This document shows positions 11,069-21,632 of a stretch of 64,000 nucleotides of DNA, in pieces. The DNA is taken from assembly GCF_904849725.1 (NCBI RefSeq), contig NC_058524.1, positions 509,190,263 to 509,254,262 on the forward strand, in the 5' to 3' direction. The translations under genes were made by a program, and so were the position numbers. This stretch comes from Hordeum vulgare subsp. vulgare (lineage: Eukaryota; Streptophyta; Magnoliopsida; Poales; Poaceae). Every line of letters starts with the position of its first letter. Position 1 is the first letter of the stretch. The notes beneath the pieces are model-generated. The model had not been told where the DNA came from. It worked only from the letters and a program-made list of their open reading frames with translations, and ran no database searches.

Positions 11069-12575
11069 TGCTACCTCTTGAGCTTGCGTTGGTTTTTCCC
11101 TTGAAGAGGAAAGGGTGATGCAGCACAGTAGCAGTAAGTATTTTCGTGAGTTTGAGAACCAAGGTATCAATCCAGTAGGAGTATCAAGCCAAGTTCCTAA
11201 AGTACCTGCACAAAAACAGCAAACTTGCAGCCAACGCTACAAAGGGGTTGTCAATCCCTTCACGATTGATTGCAAGGTGAGATCTGAAGGCGGAAAGTGC
11301 AACAAAGTAAAAGTCTGGAGCTGAAAATATAATGTGAAGTAGACCCGGGGGCCATAGTGTTCACTAGAGGCTTCTCTCATGATAGCAAATATTACGGTGG
11401 GTGGACGAATTACTGTCGAGTAATTGATAGAACCGCGCAAAGTCATGACGATATCTAAGGCAATGATCATACATATAGGCATCACGTCCGAGACAAGTAG
11501 ACCGATACTTTCTGCATCTACTACTATTACTCCACACATCGACCGCTATCCAGCATGCATCTAGTGTATTGAGTTCATGACAAATAGAGTAACGCCTTAA
11601 GCAAGATGACATAATGTAGAGGGATAAATTCATGCAATAGATATAAACCCCATCCTTTTACCCTTGATGGCAACAACATGATGCATGCCTTGCTACCCCT
11701 TCTGTCACTGGGTCAGGTCACCGCATGGTATGAACCCAAAACCAAGCACTTCTCCCATTGCAAGAATTATAGATCAAGTTGGCCAAACAAAACCCACAAC
11801 TCGAAGAGAATTACAAGGATATGAAATCATGCATATAAGAGATCAGAAGAAACTCAAATAATATTCATAGATAATCTGATCATAAATCCACAATTCATCG
11901 GATCTCGACAAACACACCGCAAAAGAAGATTACATCGGATAGATCTCCATGAAGATCATGGAGAACTTTGTATTGAAGATCCAAGAGAGAGAAGAAGCCA
12001 TCTAGCTACTAGCTCTAGACCCGAAGGTCTATGGTGAACTACTCACGCATCATCGGAGAGGCAATGGTGTTGATGAAGAAGCCCTCCGTGTCCGAATCCC
12101 CCCTCCGGCAGGGCACCAGAACGTGCCCCAGATGGGATCTTGCGGAGACAAGCTTGCGGCGGTGGAAAATTATTTTCATGGCTCTCTCCCGTGGCTTTGG
12201 ATTTTTTGGAGATTAATAGGCGGAAGAAGTAGGGCAAAGGAGCCACAGGGGGCCCACAAGCCTGCTAGGCACGGCCCCCCAAGCCGCGCCTAGGGGGCTT
12301 GTGACCTCCCCCGGGGTCCTTTTCCTTGGTTCTCAAGTTCCCCGCGTATCTTCTGTTCCAGAAAAAAAATCTTTTCGGAGGTTTTATTCTGTTTGGACTC
12401 CGTTTAATATTCTCCTGTGAAAAGGGTCAAAAACACGGGAAAACAGGAACTGGCACTTGGCACTGACTTAATAAGTTAGTCCCAAAAATATATAAAAGGC
12501 ATACAAAACATCCAAAGTTTGACAAGATAATAGCATGGAACCAACAAAAATTATTGATACGTTGGAGACGTATCA
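11069..12575 (-). mobile_element. 3' LTR of element D
   Basis: The LTR is 1507 bases. On the minus strand it begins TGATACGTCTCCAACG at 12575 and ends at 11069. It lacks the MITE present in the 5' LTR, so it represents the uninterrupted form. Apparent frames such as 11237-11539 minus recur in every LTR of this group and are not genes. Confidence 0.95.
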
Positions 12576-12590
12576 AGCATCCCCAAGCTT
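12576..12590 (-). other. Polypurine tract of element D
   Basis: On the minus strand AAGCTTGGGGATGCT lies directly against the 3' LTR start. This is the purine tract that primes plus-strand DNA synthesis. The same 14-base core recurs twice inside the element near 14.7 kb. Confidence 0.9.
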
Positions 12591-14287
12591 AACTCCTGCT
12601 CGTCCTCGAGTAGGGAAGTGATAAAGAATGAATTTTTGATGTGGAATGCTACCTAGCATATTTGTCCTTTGTAACTTCTTTCATGTGACATGAATGTTCA
12701 GATCCGTAAGATTCAAAACAATAGTTTGCTATTGACATGAAAACAATAATACTTCAAGCAAACTAGCAAGGTAATCATGAACTTTGGAAATAACAAAGCC
12801 AAAGAAAGTTATCCCTACAAAATCATATAGTCTGGCTATGCTCCATCATCCCCGCACAACGAATTTAAATCATGCACAACCCCGGTATGGGCCAAGTAAT
12901 TGTTTTCGCACTCTTACTTTCTCAAACCTTTTCAACTCTCATGCAATACATGAGCGTGAGCCATGGATATAACACTGTAGGTGAAAAGGAGTGTGGTGGA
13001 GGTTGTGAGGCAAAAAGGAGGAGATGGTCACATTGACTCGGCGTATCAAAGGGCTATGGAGATGCCCATTAATAGATATCAATGTGAAAGAGTAAGGATT
13101 ATCATGCAATGGATGCACTTAGATCTATGAGTGTGTGAAAGCTCAAAAGGAGAACTAGTGGGTGTGCATCCAACTTGCTTGCTCACGAAGACCTAGGGCA
13201 ATTTTGAGGAAGCCCATCATTGGAATATACAAGCCAAGTTACATAATGAAGATTCCCACTAGTATATGGTGGTGACAAAACAAGAGACTATCAATCATGA
13301 AGATCATGGTGCTATTATGAAGCACAAGTGTGGAAAAAGATAGTAGCATTGTCCCTTCTATCTTTTTCTCTCTTTTTTTTCTTTTTTGTTTGGGATCTTT
13401 GGCCTCTTTCCATATATCTGTCTCTCTCTTTTTGTGTGTGGGCAACTTTGGCCTCTTTTTTTTATTTCCTCACATGGGACAATGCTCTAATAATGATGAT
13501 CATCACACTTTCATTTACTCAAAGCTCAATGCTTAGAACGATGATGACTCTATAGGAAATGCCTCCGGCAGTGTACCGGGATGTGCAACGATCTAGCTTA
13601 GCGTATGACATTGAAACATCTCGCTAGCTATCTTACAATCATGTAATGGCAATATGTAAGTGACGACACAAGTCATGAGACGGAACGGTGGGAGTTGCAT
13701 GGCAATATATCTTGGAATGGCTATGAAAATGCCATAGTAGGTAGGTATGGTGGTTATTTTGAGGAAGATCTATGGTGGTTTTGTGTACCGGCGAAAGTTG
13801 CACAGCACTAGAGAGGCTAGCAATGGTGGAAATTGAAAGTACATCTATACCATGGACTCACATTAGTCATGAAGAACTCACATACTTATTGCGAAAGTTT
13901 TTATTAGTAATCGAAACAAAGTGCTAAACGCATACTCCTAAGGGAAGGGTTGGTAGGTGTTAACCATCGCGCGATCCCGACCACAACACAAAGGATGACA
14001 ATCAATAAATAAATTATGCTCCGACTTCCTAACATAGCGGTTCACCATACGTGCATGTTACGGGAATCACTAACTTCAACACAAATATTTATAGATTCAC
14101 AACACCCTATTAACATGTCTCTTAACATTACCAAATCCATGTCTCAAAACTAATTGAGAGGAATCAGACTTCTCTTTCTAATCAATGCACGAGAATATGG
14201 AAGTTTTATTGTATCCTCTTTGGACGCCTATCATCTTTAGGACTACTTTCATAGCACAAGCCAACTACCAAGTTACTCAGAGAGAGC

Positions 14288-14466
14288 ACTCTCAAAAAGA
14301 TATAAGTGAAGATCGAGAGTTCTTATTTCTCCAAAATATGAAACTGCCGTGCTCTAAAATATCTAAGTGAAGCACAAAGAGCAAAGTTATATAGCTCAAA
14401 AGATATAAGTGAAGCACAATGAGCTAAATTGCCTAACTCAAAAGATATAAGCGAAGCTCAATGAGT
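14288..14466 (-). repeat. Short tandem array with AAAAGATATAAGTGAAGC motif (element D)
   Basis: Four imperfect copies of a unit of about 45 bases begin near 14288, 14345, 14393 and 14435 on the plus strand. Each has the core AAAAGATATAAGTGAAGC or a near variant flanked by gagc/gctc. E has about three copies (46995-47115) and F two (53263-53340), so copy number differs between sisters. Confidence 0.8.
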
Positions 14467-14661
14467 ATTCTAGCAAATTCACGATGAGTGCATGTCTCTC
14501 TCAAAAGGTGTGCAGCAAGGATGATTGTGACACAACAAAAAGAAAAGACTCCTATAATACACGACGCTCCAAGCAAAACACATATCATGTGGTGAATAAA
14601 AATATAGCTCCAAGTAATGTTACCGATGGATTGAAGACGAAAGAGGGGATGCCTTCCCGGG

Positions 14662-14730
14662 GCATCCCCAAGCTTAGGCTTCTTGGTGTCCTTGAATTTG
14701 GCTTGGGATACCTTGGGCATCCCCAAGCTT
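14662..14730 (-). other. Two internal polypurine-tract copies in element D
   Basis: GCATCCCCAAGCTT on the plus strand occurs at 14662-14675 and 14717-14730. It is identical to the core of the terminal PPT at 12577-12590. E and F keep the pair at the same relative place. Confidence 0.85.
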
Positions 14731-15401
14731 GAGCTCTTTCCACTCTTTATCCCTTTTTCCATGAGAACATCACCCAAAACTTGAAAACTTCACAACACAA
14801 AACTTAAACAGAAACTCATGATATCATAAGCACAAGAAAACAAACTACCGCCTCTTTAGGTACTGTAGCAAACTTGATTTCTATTTATATTGGTGTTAGA
14901 TTACTGTATTCTCACTTTCTTTTCCATGGCTAGTACCCCCCCCCCCCCCCGATACTATCCATAGTTTCATCAAAATAAGCAATCAACACAACAAAAACAG
15001 AATTTGTAAAAAACAGACCAGTCTGTAGCAATTTGTATACTTCGTATACTTCTGGTATATCAAAAATTCTGAAAAATTACGAAAATTTGGGCAATTGGCA
15101 TGTCAACCAGGAGCAAAAAATCTACTCAAAACCTCTTTCTAGATAAAAAAAGAACAATAATTTCGTGAGCGAAAAGTTTCTGTCTTTTTCCAGCATGATC
15201 AAACAACCATCACCAAAACTAGTCATAAAGGTTTAACTTGGCTCAAACACAAAAAGAAACACAAAAAACACAATCATAACAGAATTATGATGGTGTGGAC
15301 GCAACAAAACAGAAAGCAAAAATCAAAGTTAAATTCATTGGGTTGCCTCCCAACAAGCGCTATTGTTTAACGCCCTTAGCTAGGCATAAGGCGATAGAAT
15401 T

Positions 15402-17465
15402 CACGTATCGTCGTCTTTGGTGCTCAAACCATAAGTAGCCCTCATCATGGATTCGTAAGGCAATCTTATTTTCTTTCTAGGAAAATGTTCCATGCCCTTC
15501 TTTAATGGAAATTGAAATCAAATATTCCCTTCCTTCATATCGATGATAGCACCAATAGTCCTTAGGAAAGGTCTACCAAGAATGATGGGACATGTCGGAT
15601 TGCAATCAATATCAAGCACAATGAAATCCACGGGTACATAGTTCCTATTTGCAATAATAAGAACATCATTGATCCTTCCCATGGGTTTCTTAACAGTAGA
15701 ATCCGCAAGATGCAAATTAAGAGAGCACTCATCAATCTCATTGAAGCCTAGAACATCACATAAAGACTTTGGAATCGCGGAAACACTAGCACCCAAATCA
15801 CACAAAGCATTGCATTCATAGTTTTTGATTTTGATTTTGATAGTGGGTTCCCACTCATCATGAAGTTTTCTAGGAATAGAAACTTCCAATTCAAGTTTCT
15901 CTTCAAGAGATTTCATCATAGCATCGACGATATGATCGGTAAAGGCCTTGTTTTGGCTATAAGCGTGTGGACAGTTTAGCATGGATTGCATCAAGGAAAT
16001 ACATTCAATCAAAGAGCAACTATCATAATTCAATTCCTTGAAATCCAAAGTAGTAGTTTCATTACTACTCAAAGATTTGATATCGTCTACTCCACTTTCA
16101 ATGCTTTTAGCATCAAGATAGATGGACTCCGAATCATTGGGGCATTTTTCAACCAAAGTGGATTCACATCCAGCCCCATCATCATTAGGTTCGACAGTAG
16201 AAAATAAGGATTCAATGGGAGTCACACCAAGCACTTTAAGATATTCTTGATTCTCATCACGAGAACACGCCTTTTTAAGCCATTCATGTCTAGCATGAAT
16301 TTGGGCGGTTCTTTCTTTACTCTCATTCATGGGAACACACATAGCTTTCAAAGTTTTATCCATGTTGATCTTGGGAGGAGCACATATAACTTCCAAAGCA
16401 TCAATATCAAGAGACATTCTATCAACGCTCCTAGCCAAATCATGAATTTTGAGTAGTTTTTCTTCTATGGACGCATTGAAAATCTTTTGCGAGTTGATAA
16501 ACTCTTTAATATTACTCTCTAGATCATAGGGTAATTTTTTGTAATTTGCATGAGCATTGTTGTAGGAGTTGCCAAAGTTATTAGAGTGGTTACTAGGAAA
16601 AGGCCTAGGAATATAGTTTCCTCTAAAAGCATTGTTGGTGCCAAAATTATTCCTACCAACAAAATTAACATCCAAGCTTTTATTGCTAGTCTTAATCAAG
16701 GAAGGCAATGGCATATCATTTGGATCTAAAGGAGCACCTTTACTAGCAAACAAGTTCATTAACTCCTCCATCGTAGCACTCAACGAGTTAATTTCTTCTA
16801 TAACGTGTACTTTTTTACTAGTAGGTGACCTTTCAGTGTGCCACTGAGAATAGTTTGTCATGATATTTTCTAGGAGTTTTATGGCTTCTCCTAATGTGAT
16901 TTCCATGAAAGTTCCACCGCAGACGGAGTCCAAGATATTTCTAGAAGCAAAATTCAAACCAGCATAGAAGATTTGTATAATCATCCAAAGACTCAAGCCA
17001 TGAGCGGGACAATTTCTAATCATCAATTTCATTCTCTCCCAAGATTGTGCAACATGTTCATGATCAAGTTGCTTAAAATTCATGATATCATTACGGAGAG
17101 AGATAATCTTAGCCGGCGGAAAAATACTTGGATATATAAGCATCTTTGCACTTGTTCCAAGAACCAATACTATTTTGGGGCAAAGATGAAAACCAAGTTT
17201 TTGCTCGATCTCGCAATGAGAACGGAAATAGCTTCAATTTAATCACATCTTTATTCTTTTGCATATCGCATAACTCAATGAAGGTATTAAGATGGGATGC
17301 GGCATCTTCACTAGGAGGGCCGGAGAATTGCTCTTTCATAACAAGATTCAGCAAAGCAGCATTGATTTCATATGATTCCGCACTAGTGGCGGGAGCAATC
17401 GGAGTACTAATAAAATCATTATTATTAGTATTCGAGAAGTCACAAAGTTTGGTGTTTTCAGTCAT
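15402..17465 (-). pseudogene. gag: gag-protease pseudogene of element D
   Basis: The start ATG is at 17465 (MTENTKLCDFSN). The gag core is clear (SLRDRAKTWFSSLP, SWERMKLMIRNCP), followed by an Asn-rich linker, a charged helical region around SIEEKLLKIHDL, and a retropepsin-type segment with ALCDLGASVSAIP and PIILGRPFLRTIGA. The frame shifts once near 17110-17125 at an A-rich run and has a TGA at about 15518. Beyond it the frame continues to the same C-terminal STKDDDT end as in element F. The ORF stops at protease, so the element never had pol in this form. The two lesions make it inactive. Confidence 0.9.
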
Positions 17466-17655
17466 GGTGACTTCAACAAGCAGACAAACACACAAGCGAA
17501 CAGAAAGCAAGCGAAAGAAAAGGGCGAATGAAAAAAGGAAAATATTTTTGTAATATTTTGTTTTTCAGAAGTGGGGGAGAGGAAAACGAGAGGCAAAAAA
17601 AAGTAAATGCAAGAGATGAGTTTGCGAGGTTACTTGGATAAGCTTCACTTGATGC

Positions 17656-17673
17656 TCCCCGGCAACGGCGCCA
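17656..17673 (-). other. tRNA-Asp primer-binding site of element D
   Basis: A perfect 18-base TGGCGCCGTTGCCGGGGA on the minus strand, complementary to the tRNA-Asp 3' end, 11 bases from the 5' LTR end. Confidence 0.95.
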
Positions 17674-17684
17674 GAAATTCTTCT

Positions 17685-19425
17685 TGCGACCTCTTGAGCT
17701 TGCGTTGGTTTTCCCTTGAAGAGGAAAGGGTGATGCAGCACAGTAGCAGTAAGTATTTCCCTCAGTTTGAGAACCAAGGTATCAATCCAGAAGGAGTATC
17801 AAGCCAAGTTCCTAAAGTACCTACGCAAAAACAGCAAATTTGCACCCAACGCTACAAAGGGGTTGTCAATCCCTTCACGATTGATTGCAAGGTGAGATCT
17901 GAAGGCGGAAAGTGCAACAAAGTAAAAGTGTGGAGCTGAAAATATAATGTGAAGTAGACTCGGGGGCCATCGTATTCACTAGAGGCTTCTCTGATGATAG
18001 AAAATATTACGGTGGGTGAACGAATTACTGTCGAGCAATTGATAGAACCACGCAAAGTCATGACGATATCTAAGGCAATGGTCATACATATAGGCATCAC
18101 GTCTGAGACAAGTAGATCGATACTTTGTGCATCTACTACTATTACTCCACACATCGACCGCTATCCAGCATGCATCTAGTGTATTGAGTTCACGATGAAT
18201 AGAGTAACGCCTTAAGCAAGATGACGTGATGTAGAGGGATAAATTCATGCAATAGATATAAACCCCATCTTTTTACCCTTGATGGCAACAACAAGATGTG
18301 TGCCTCGCTACCCCTTCTGTCACTGGGTGAGGTCACCGCACGGTATGAACCCAAAACCAAGCACTTCTCCCATTGCAAGAATCATAGATCAAGTTGGCCA
18401 AACAAAACCCACAACTCGAAGAGAATTACAAGGATATGAAATCATGCATATAAGAGATCAAAGAAACTCAAATAAGATTCATAGATAATCTGATCATAAA
18501 TCCACAATTCATTGGATCTCGACAAACACACCGCAAAAGAATATTACATTGGATAGATCTCCATGAAGATCATGGAGAACTTTGTATTGAAGATCCAAGA
18601 GAGAGAAGAAGCCATCTATCTACTAGCTATGGACCCGAAGGTCTATGGTGAACTACCCACGCATCATCGGAGAGGCAATGGTGTTGATGAAGAAGCCCTC
18701 CGTGCCTGAATCCCCCTCCGACAGGGCACTAGAACGTGCCCCAGATGGGATCTTGCGGAGACAGAAGCTTACAGCGGCGGAAAAGTATTTTCATGGCTCT
18801 CTACCGTGGTTAGGCATAGAAGTAGGGCAGAGGAGCCACAGGGGCCCACAAGCCTGCTAGGCGCCCCTCCAGGCCACGCCTAGGGGGCTTGTGACCTCCC
18901 CCGGGGTCCTTTGCCTTGGTTCTCAAGTTCCCCACGTATCTTCTGTTCTGAAAAAAATCTTTTTGGAGGTTTTATTCCATTTGGAATCCGTTTAATATTC
19001 TCCTCTGAAAAGGGTCAAAAACATGGAAAAAACAGGAACTGGCACTTCACACTGAGTTAATAAGTTAGTCCCAGAAAGATATAAAAGGCATACAAAACAT
19101 CAAAAGTTTGACAAGATAATACTCCCTCCATTCCTAAATATAGGGTGTATAGTTTTTGGCACCGAAATTAAAGAACGCACATGGAGGGAAAATTTCGCAA
19201 GTTTTGGTTGAGATTACACTTGACTAATTGGCATAAAAAAATAAAGGAGCTTGCATGAGATAAGGAAATGTAATCAAATCCCTAAAACAAATATACAAAC
19301 GAGTGGTGCAATGCAATACACCTTATATTTCGGGGGTTTTCTCAAAAATCTATACACCTTATATCAAGGAACGGAGGGAGTAGCATGGAACCAACAAAAA
19401 TTATAGATACGTTGGAGACGTATCA
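17685..19425 (-). mobile_element. 5' LTR of element D, carrying a MITE
   Basis: The LTR spans 1741 bases, of which 261 are a MITE plus its duplicated TA, leaving a 1480-base LTR close to the 1507-base 3' LTR. It starts TGATACGTCTCCAACG at 19425 on the minus strand. The two LTRs differ by scattered substitutions and small gaps, so the insertion is not recent. Confidence 0.95.
19122..19380. mobile_element. Stowaway-type MITE
   Basis: A 259-base non-coding element with terminal inverted repeats. The left end CTCCCTCCATTCCTAAATAT and the complement of the right end CTCCCTCCGTTCCTTGATAT agree at most positions for about 30 bases. It is flanked by TA at 19120-19121 and 19381-19382. The 3' LTR of D has the unoccupied site at the matching place (GATAATAGCATGG). 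This is a Tc1/mariner-related Stowaway, common in grasses and moved in trans by transposase. Confidence 0.95.
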
Positions 19426-19430
19426 ATGAG
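19426..19430 (+). other. Target-site duplication ATGAG, right of element D
   Basis: Partner of 11064-11068. It lies immediately after the LTR terminus at 19425. Confidence 0.95.
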
Positions 19431-19779
19431 CCAGGAGAGCCGGGCTATGTGAGAATGAAGCATGGGCCAAGAGGCATATACACTTAATTTGGCCACGATA
19501 TTTGCCAAAGACATATTATGAGCGCCACAAAGATCGTCAACTCACTACATCGTCTCCAATTTGGATAAAGTCCATCATTCAGGCGTCAACCTTACGCCGA
19601 CTCATGTCACAATTAAGTATGGAGACTCTCAAGAGGCCTCCTTGAGTCGACTTAAGACTCGGGGGCTACACAGACATGGCTCAGCAGATTCAACCGGGCT
19701 GAATAATTCAAAAACCCCGGGTCATTACAGGAAATTTAAGGTCGTCCCGGGAGTTGCTGCCTCATTGGAAAAAAGATTT

Positions 19780-20045
19780 GAAGTCGCCCAAGAGGATGAG
19801 CTGCCATGATGCAACCGTTCAAACATGGGTGCCCCGCCTCATTGAGTGGAGATTTCAAAGTCGCCCAAGAGGATGAGCCGCCATGATGCGTCCGTTCAAA
19901 CATGGGTGCACTACCACATTGGTGGGTGATTAAAAAGTCGCCCAAGAGGATGAACCGTCGTAAGGAGGTCATTCAAACATGGATGCTATTTGTATCAAAC
20001 AGGATGAGCCGACATGTTGCGATCGTTCAAACATAGATGTTGATA
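19780..20045 (+). repeat. Degenerate repeat with TCGCCCAAGAGGATGAGC core
   Basis: Copies are at about 19785, 19863 and 19937, with a weaker one near 20002 (CAGGATGAGCCGACATGTTGC). Each is followed by CCGCCATGATGC-like and GTTCAAACATGGGTGC-like segments. The spacing is 70-80 bases. It lies within the spacer of element J. Confidence 0.75.
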
Positions 20046-21086
20046 AGCCAAAGAGGACCAGTTGCCATGATGCATGGTTCAAACATAGGCGCCAATTGTG
20101 CTCAAGAGAATCAAGCCGGTTTACGTGGGGGCTATTAGTCTCGAGGTTGTTTCGCAGTAATAACATTGTCTTCTGCAATCATATGCTTGGCTTTTTCCTG
20201 ATCATGGCTCACTTGCGAGCTTCCAACTCATTGAGTTTAGCTTTCTCACCCTCTTGGCTTGTGAAAAAATACCGCTTTACAATGGTTATACTAGATTGTA
20301 TGCCTTTGCGACTCCCCTTATTGGCCCCGTGTACTCTTGGCGAGTCAATCCATTCCGGACCCTGAACTTGCCAAGGTTAAAGCATTGAGGTGTCGTGTGA
20401 GAGCCGGCATATGGAAAATAGATAAACCATGGGTTCATGGAACTCGCTTCACTGAAGCCTGACTTGAGCCTGATCCGCCGGTCTAAATTATAAAAGGTTA
20501 TTGCAAAAACCTATCTTAGGGTATGACTAGAGCCTTGCAAGCTCGTCTCCCTGCCTTGTGTGAGTGAGACGGCTTATTCAAAATAACTTGATGCCATACT
20601 ATGGTGTTACCTTTTCCCAGAAAACTCGAACTATTCTATCATATACATGCATCATCTTGTATTGCATCATGCATCATACATACATATCATGCCGGTCTTC
20701 AAACCGAGTCAAAGCATAAATTTCTGCAGGAGCAAATAAATCTTTGATAGACAATATGGCTGGATTTTCATCATGGTTTATCATAACCAGTGTTAAATGA
20801 TTGGGTTTTTAAGCCAGCTTGGAATAATTGACTATTTTCAAAGAGCCGCCCTATCGCATATAATGTCGGGTCATTTAATTTACTGACTCTTGGATTTCTT
20901 CAACTTGTGCTCTGTATTAAACTACAATACTTATAGATTTCTCAAACATATATTTGACGGGTTACATTGCAACCACGATCAAGGATTTCTTTCATCACAA
21001 AGGCATCATCAGTTCACATAGTGGATATGTTTTTATTCTACAATGGAAGGAATAGTCCCGAGTTGTTGCAAGCACACGACCCGGCA

Positions 21087-21570
21087 CTTGGGGGCTACAT
21101 TATTCAAATCAAGATTACACCAAAGTATGAAAGTCCCATGTTGCTGCAAGCCTGCACCATGACACTTGGGGGCTAATGCAAACTGCTCTCTCAAATCATC
21201 ACATCATCAGAAGACCCGGTTATCTCGAGGAGATAAACCATCCCTTGGGGGCTATAAGCCGTTTTTTATTCAAGTATGGATTCAAGGAAGAACGGGCTCA
21301 TCATTTTTATAATGCCGCGACCCTTGGGGGCTACACATTGCTTCTCAAGTGTACATTATTAGATCTACAAAGTCCCTGCTCATTATTGCATAATGACCCG
21401 GTCCTTGGGGGCTACATCATATGATGTTTTATTTTCAAAGGAGAAGAACGTGTAAATCCCGAGTCGCTGCAAGGAATTGACCCGACACTTGGGGGCTACA
21501 CTTATCACATCAAAATTTCCAAAGTCCTAGGTTGCTGCATGCAAGACAACCCAACACTTAGGGGCTACAA
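21087..21570 (+). repeat. Array of CTTGGGGGCTAC motifs in element J
   Basis: Seven copies or near copies lie close to 21087, 21165, 21244, 21323, 21403, 21488 and 21557, about 70-85 bases apart. Many are preceded by CCCGACA or GACCCGG and a CTGCAAG segment. Three more follow element I near 32920, 33012 and 33081. Each copy looks like a PPT followed by a possible LTR start. Confidence 0.8.
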
Positions 21571-21632
21571 CACTCGGTTGTTTCACAGATAATGAGGTCC
21601 AAATTGAAACCCGACCCATCACACATAACGGA

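Larger units (their letters stand above)
12591..15401 (-). other. Non-coding 3' block of element D
   Basis: There are 2.8 kb without a credible gene between the gag-protease stop and the PPT. Closely similar blocks occur in E (45338-48024) and F (51591-54262). It holds two internal PPT-like sites, a short tandem array with AAAAGATATAAGTGAAGC, a C15 run (14936-14950), and a T-rich stretch at 13365-13470 read on the plus strand. Its conservation in three elements, without reading frames, suggests a structural or packaging role, or simply shared descent. Confidence 0.85.
11069..19425 (-). mobile_element. Complete non-autonomous Athila-type Ty3/gypsy element D
   Basis: The element is 8.36 kb with both LTRs, both termini TG/CA, and the 5-bp duplication ATGAG on each side. 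On the minus strand the order is 5' LTR (19425-17685), PBS (17673-17656), leader, gag-protease (17465 to about 15402), 2.8 kb of non-coding sequence, PPT (12590-12576) and 3' LTR (12575-11069). There is no reverse transcriptase, RNase H or integrase, so it depended on other elements to move. It is a sister of element F and shares its 3' block with E. Confidence 0.95.
19431..21632 (+). mobile_element. Internal non-coding part of old gypsy element J (left piece)
   Basis: No gene is visible. The sequence is built from short motifs: three to four copies of TCGCCCAAGAGGATGAGC at about 78-bp spacing (19785-20010), then repeated CTTGGGGGCTAC motifs from 21087 on. The same motif continues right of element I at 32920-33095, so the two pieces belong to one host interrupted by I. 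CTTGGGGGCTAC resembles a polypurine tract, which suggests J is on the plus strand with this as its 3' spacer. Confidence 0.65.

Noticed and set aside
11237..11633. Pair of about 90-100-codon minus frames repeated near 17852, 43220, 49315 and 56719
   Set aside because: They recur in every LTR of the D/E/F group with stops and shifts; they are LTR sequence, not genes.
13328..13555. Hydrophobic small protein (Phe/Leu/Ser-rich) near 13.3 kb and 52.3 kb
   Set aside because: It comes from a T-rich low-complexity tract in the shared non-coding block. Length and frame differ between D, E and F.
15986..16456. Plus-strand frames at 15986-16207 and 16247-16456, and similar ones at 54839-55309
   Set aside because: Complement shadows of the gag-protease genes of D and F.
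19780..21570. CRISPR-like spaced repeats
   Set aside because: Repeats are imperfect, spacers are related to each other, and the genome is a plant's. They are retrotransposon spacer minisatellites.
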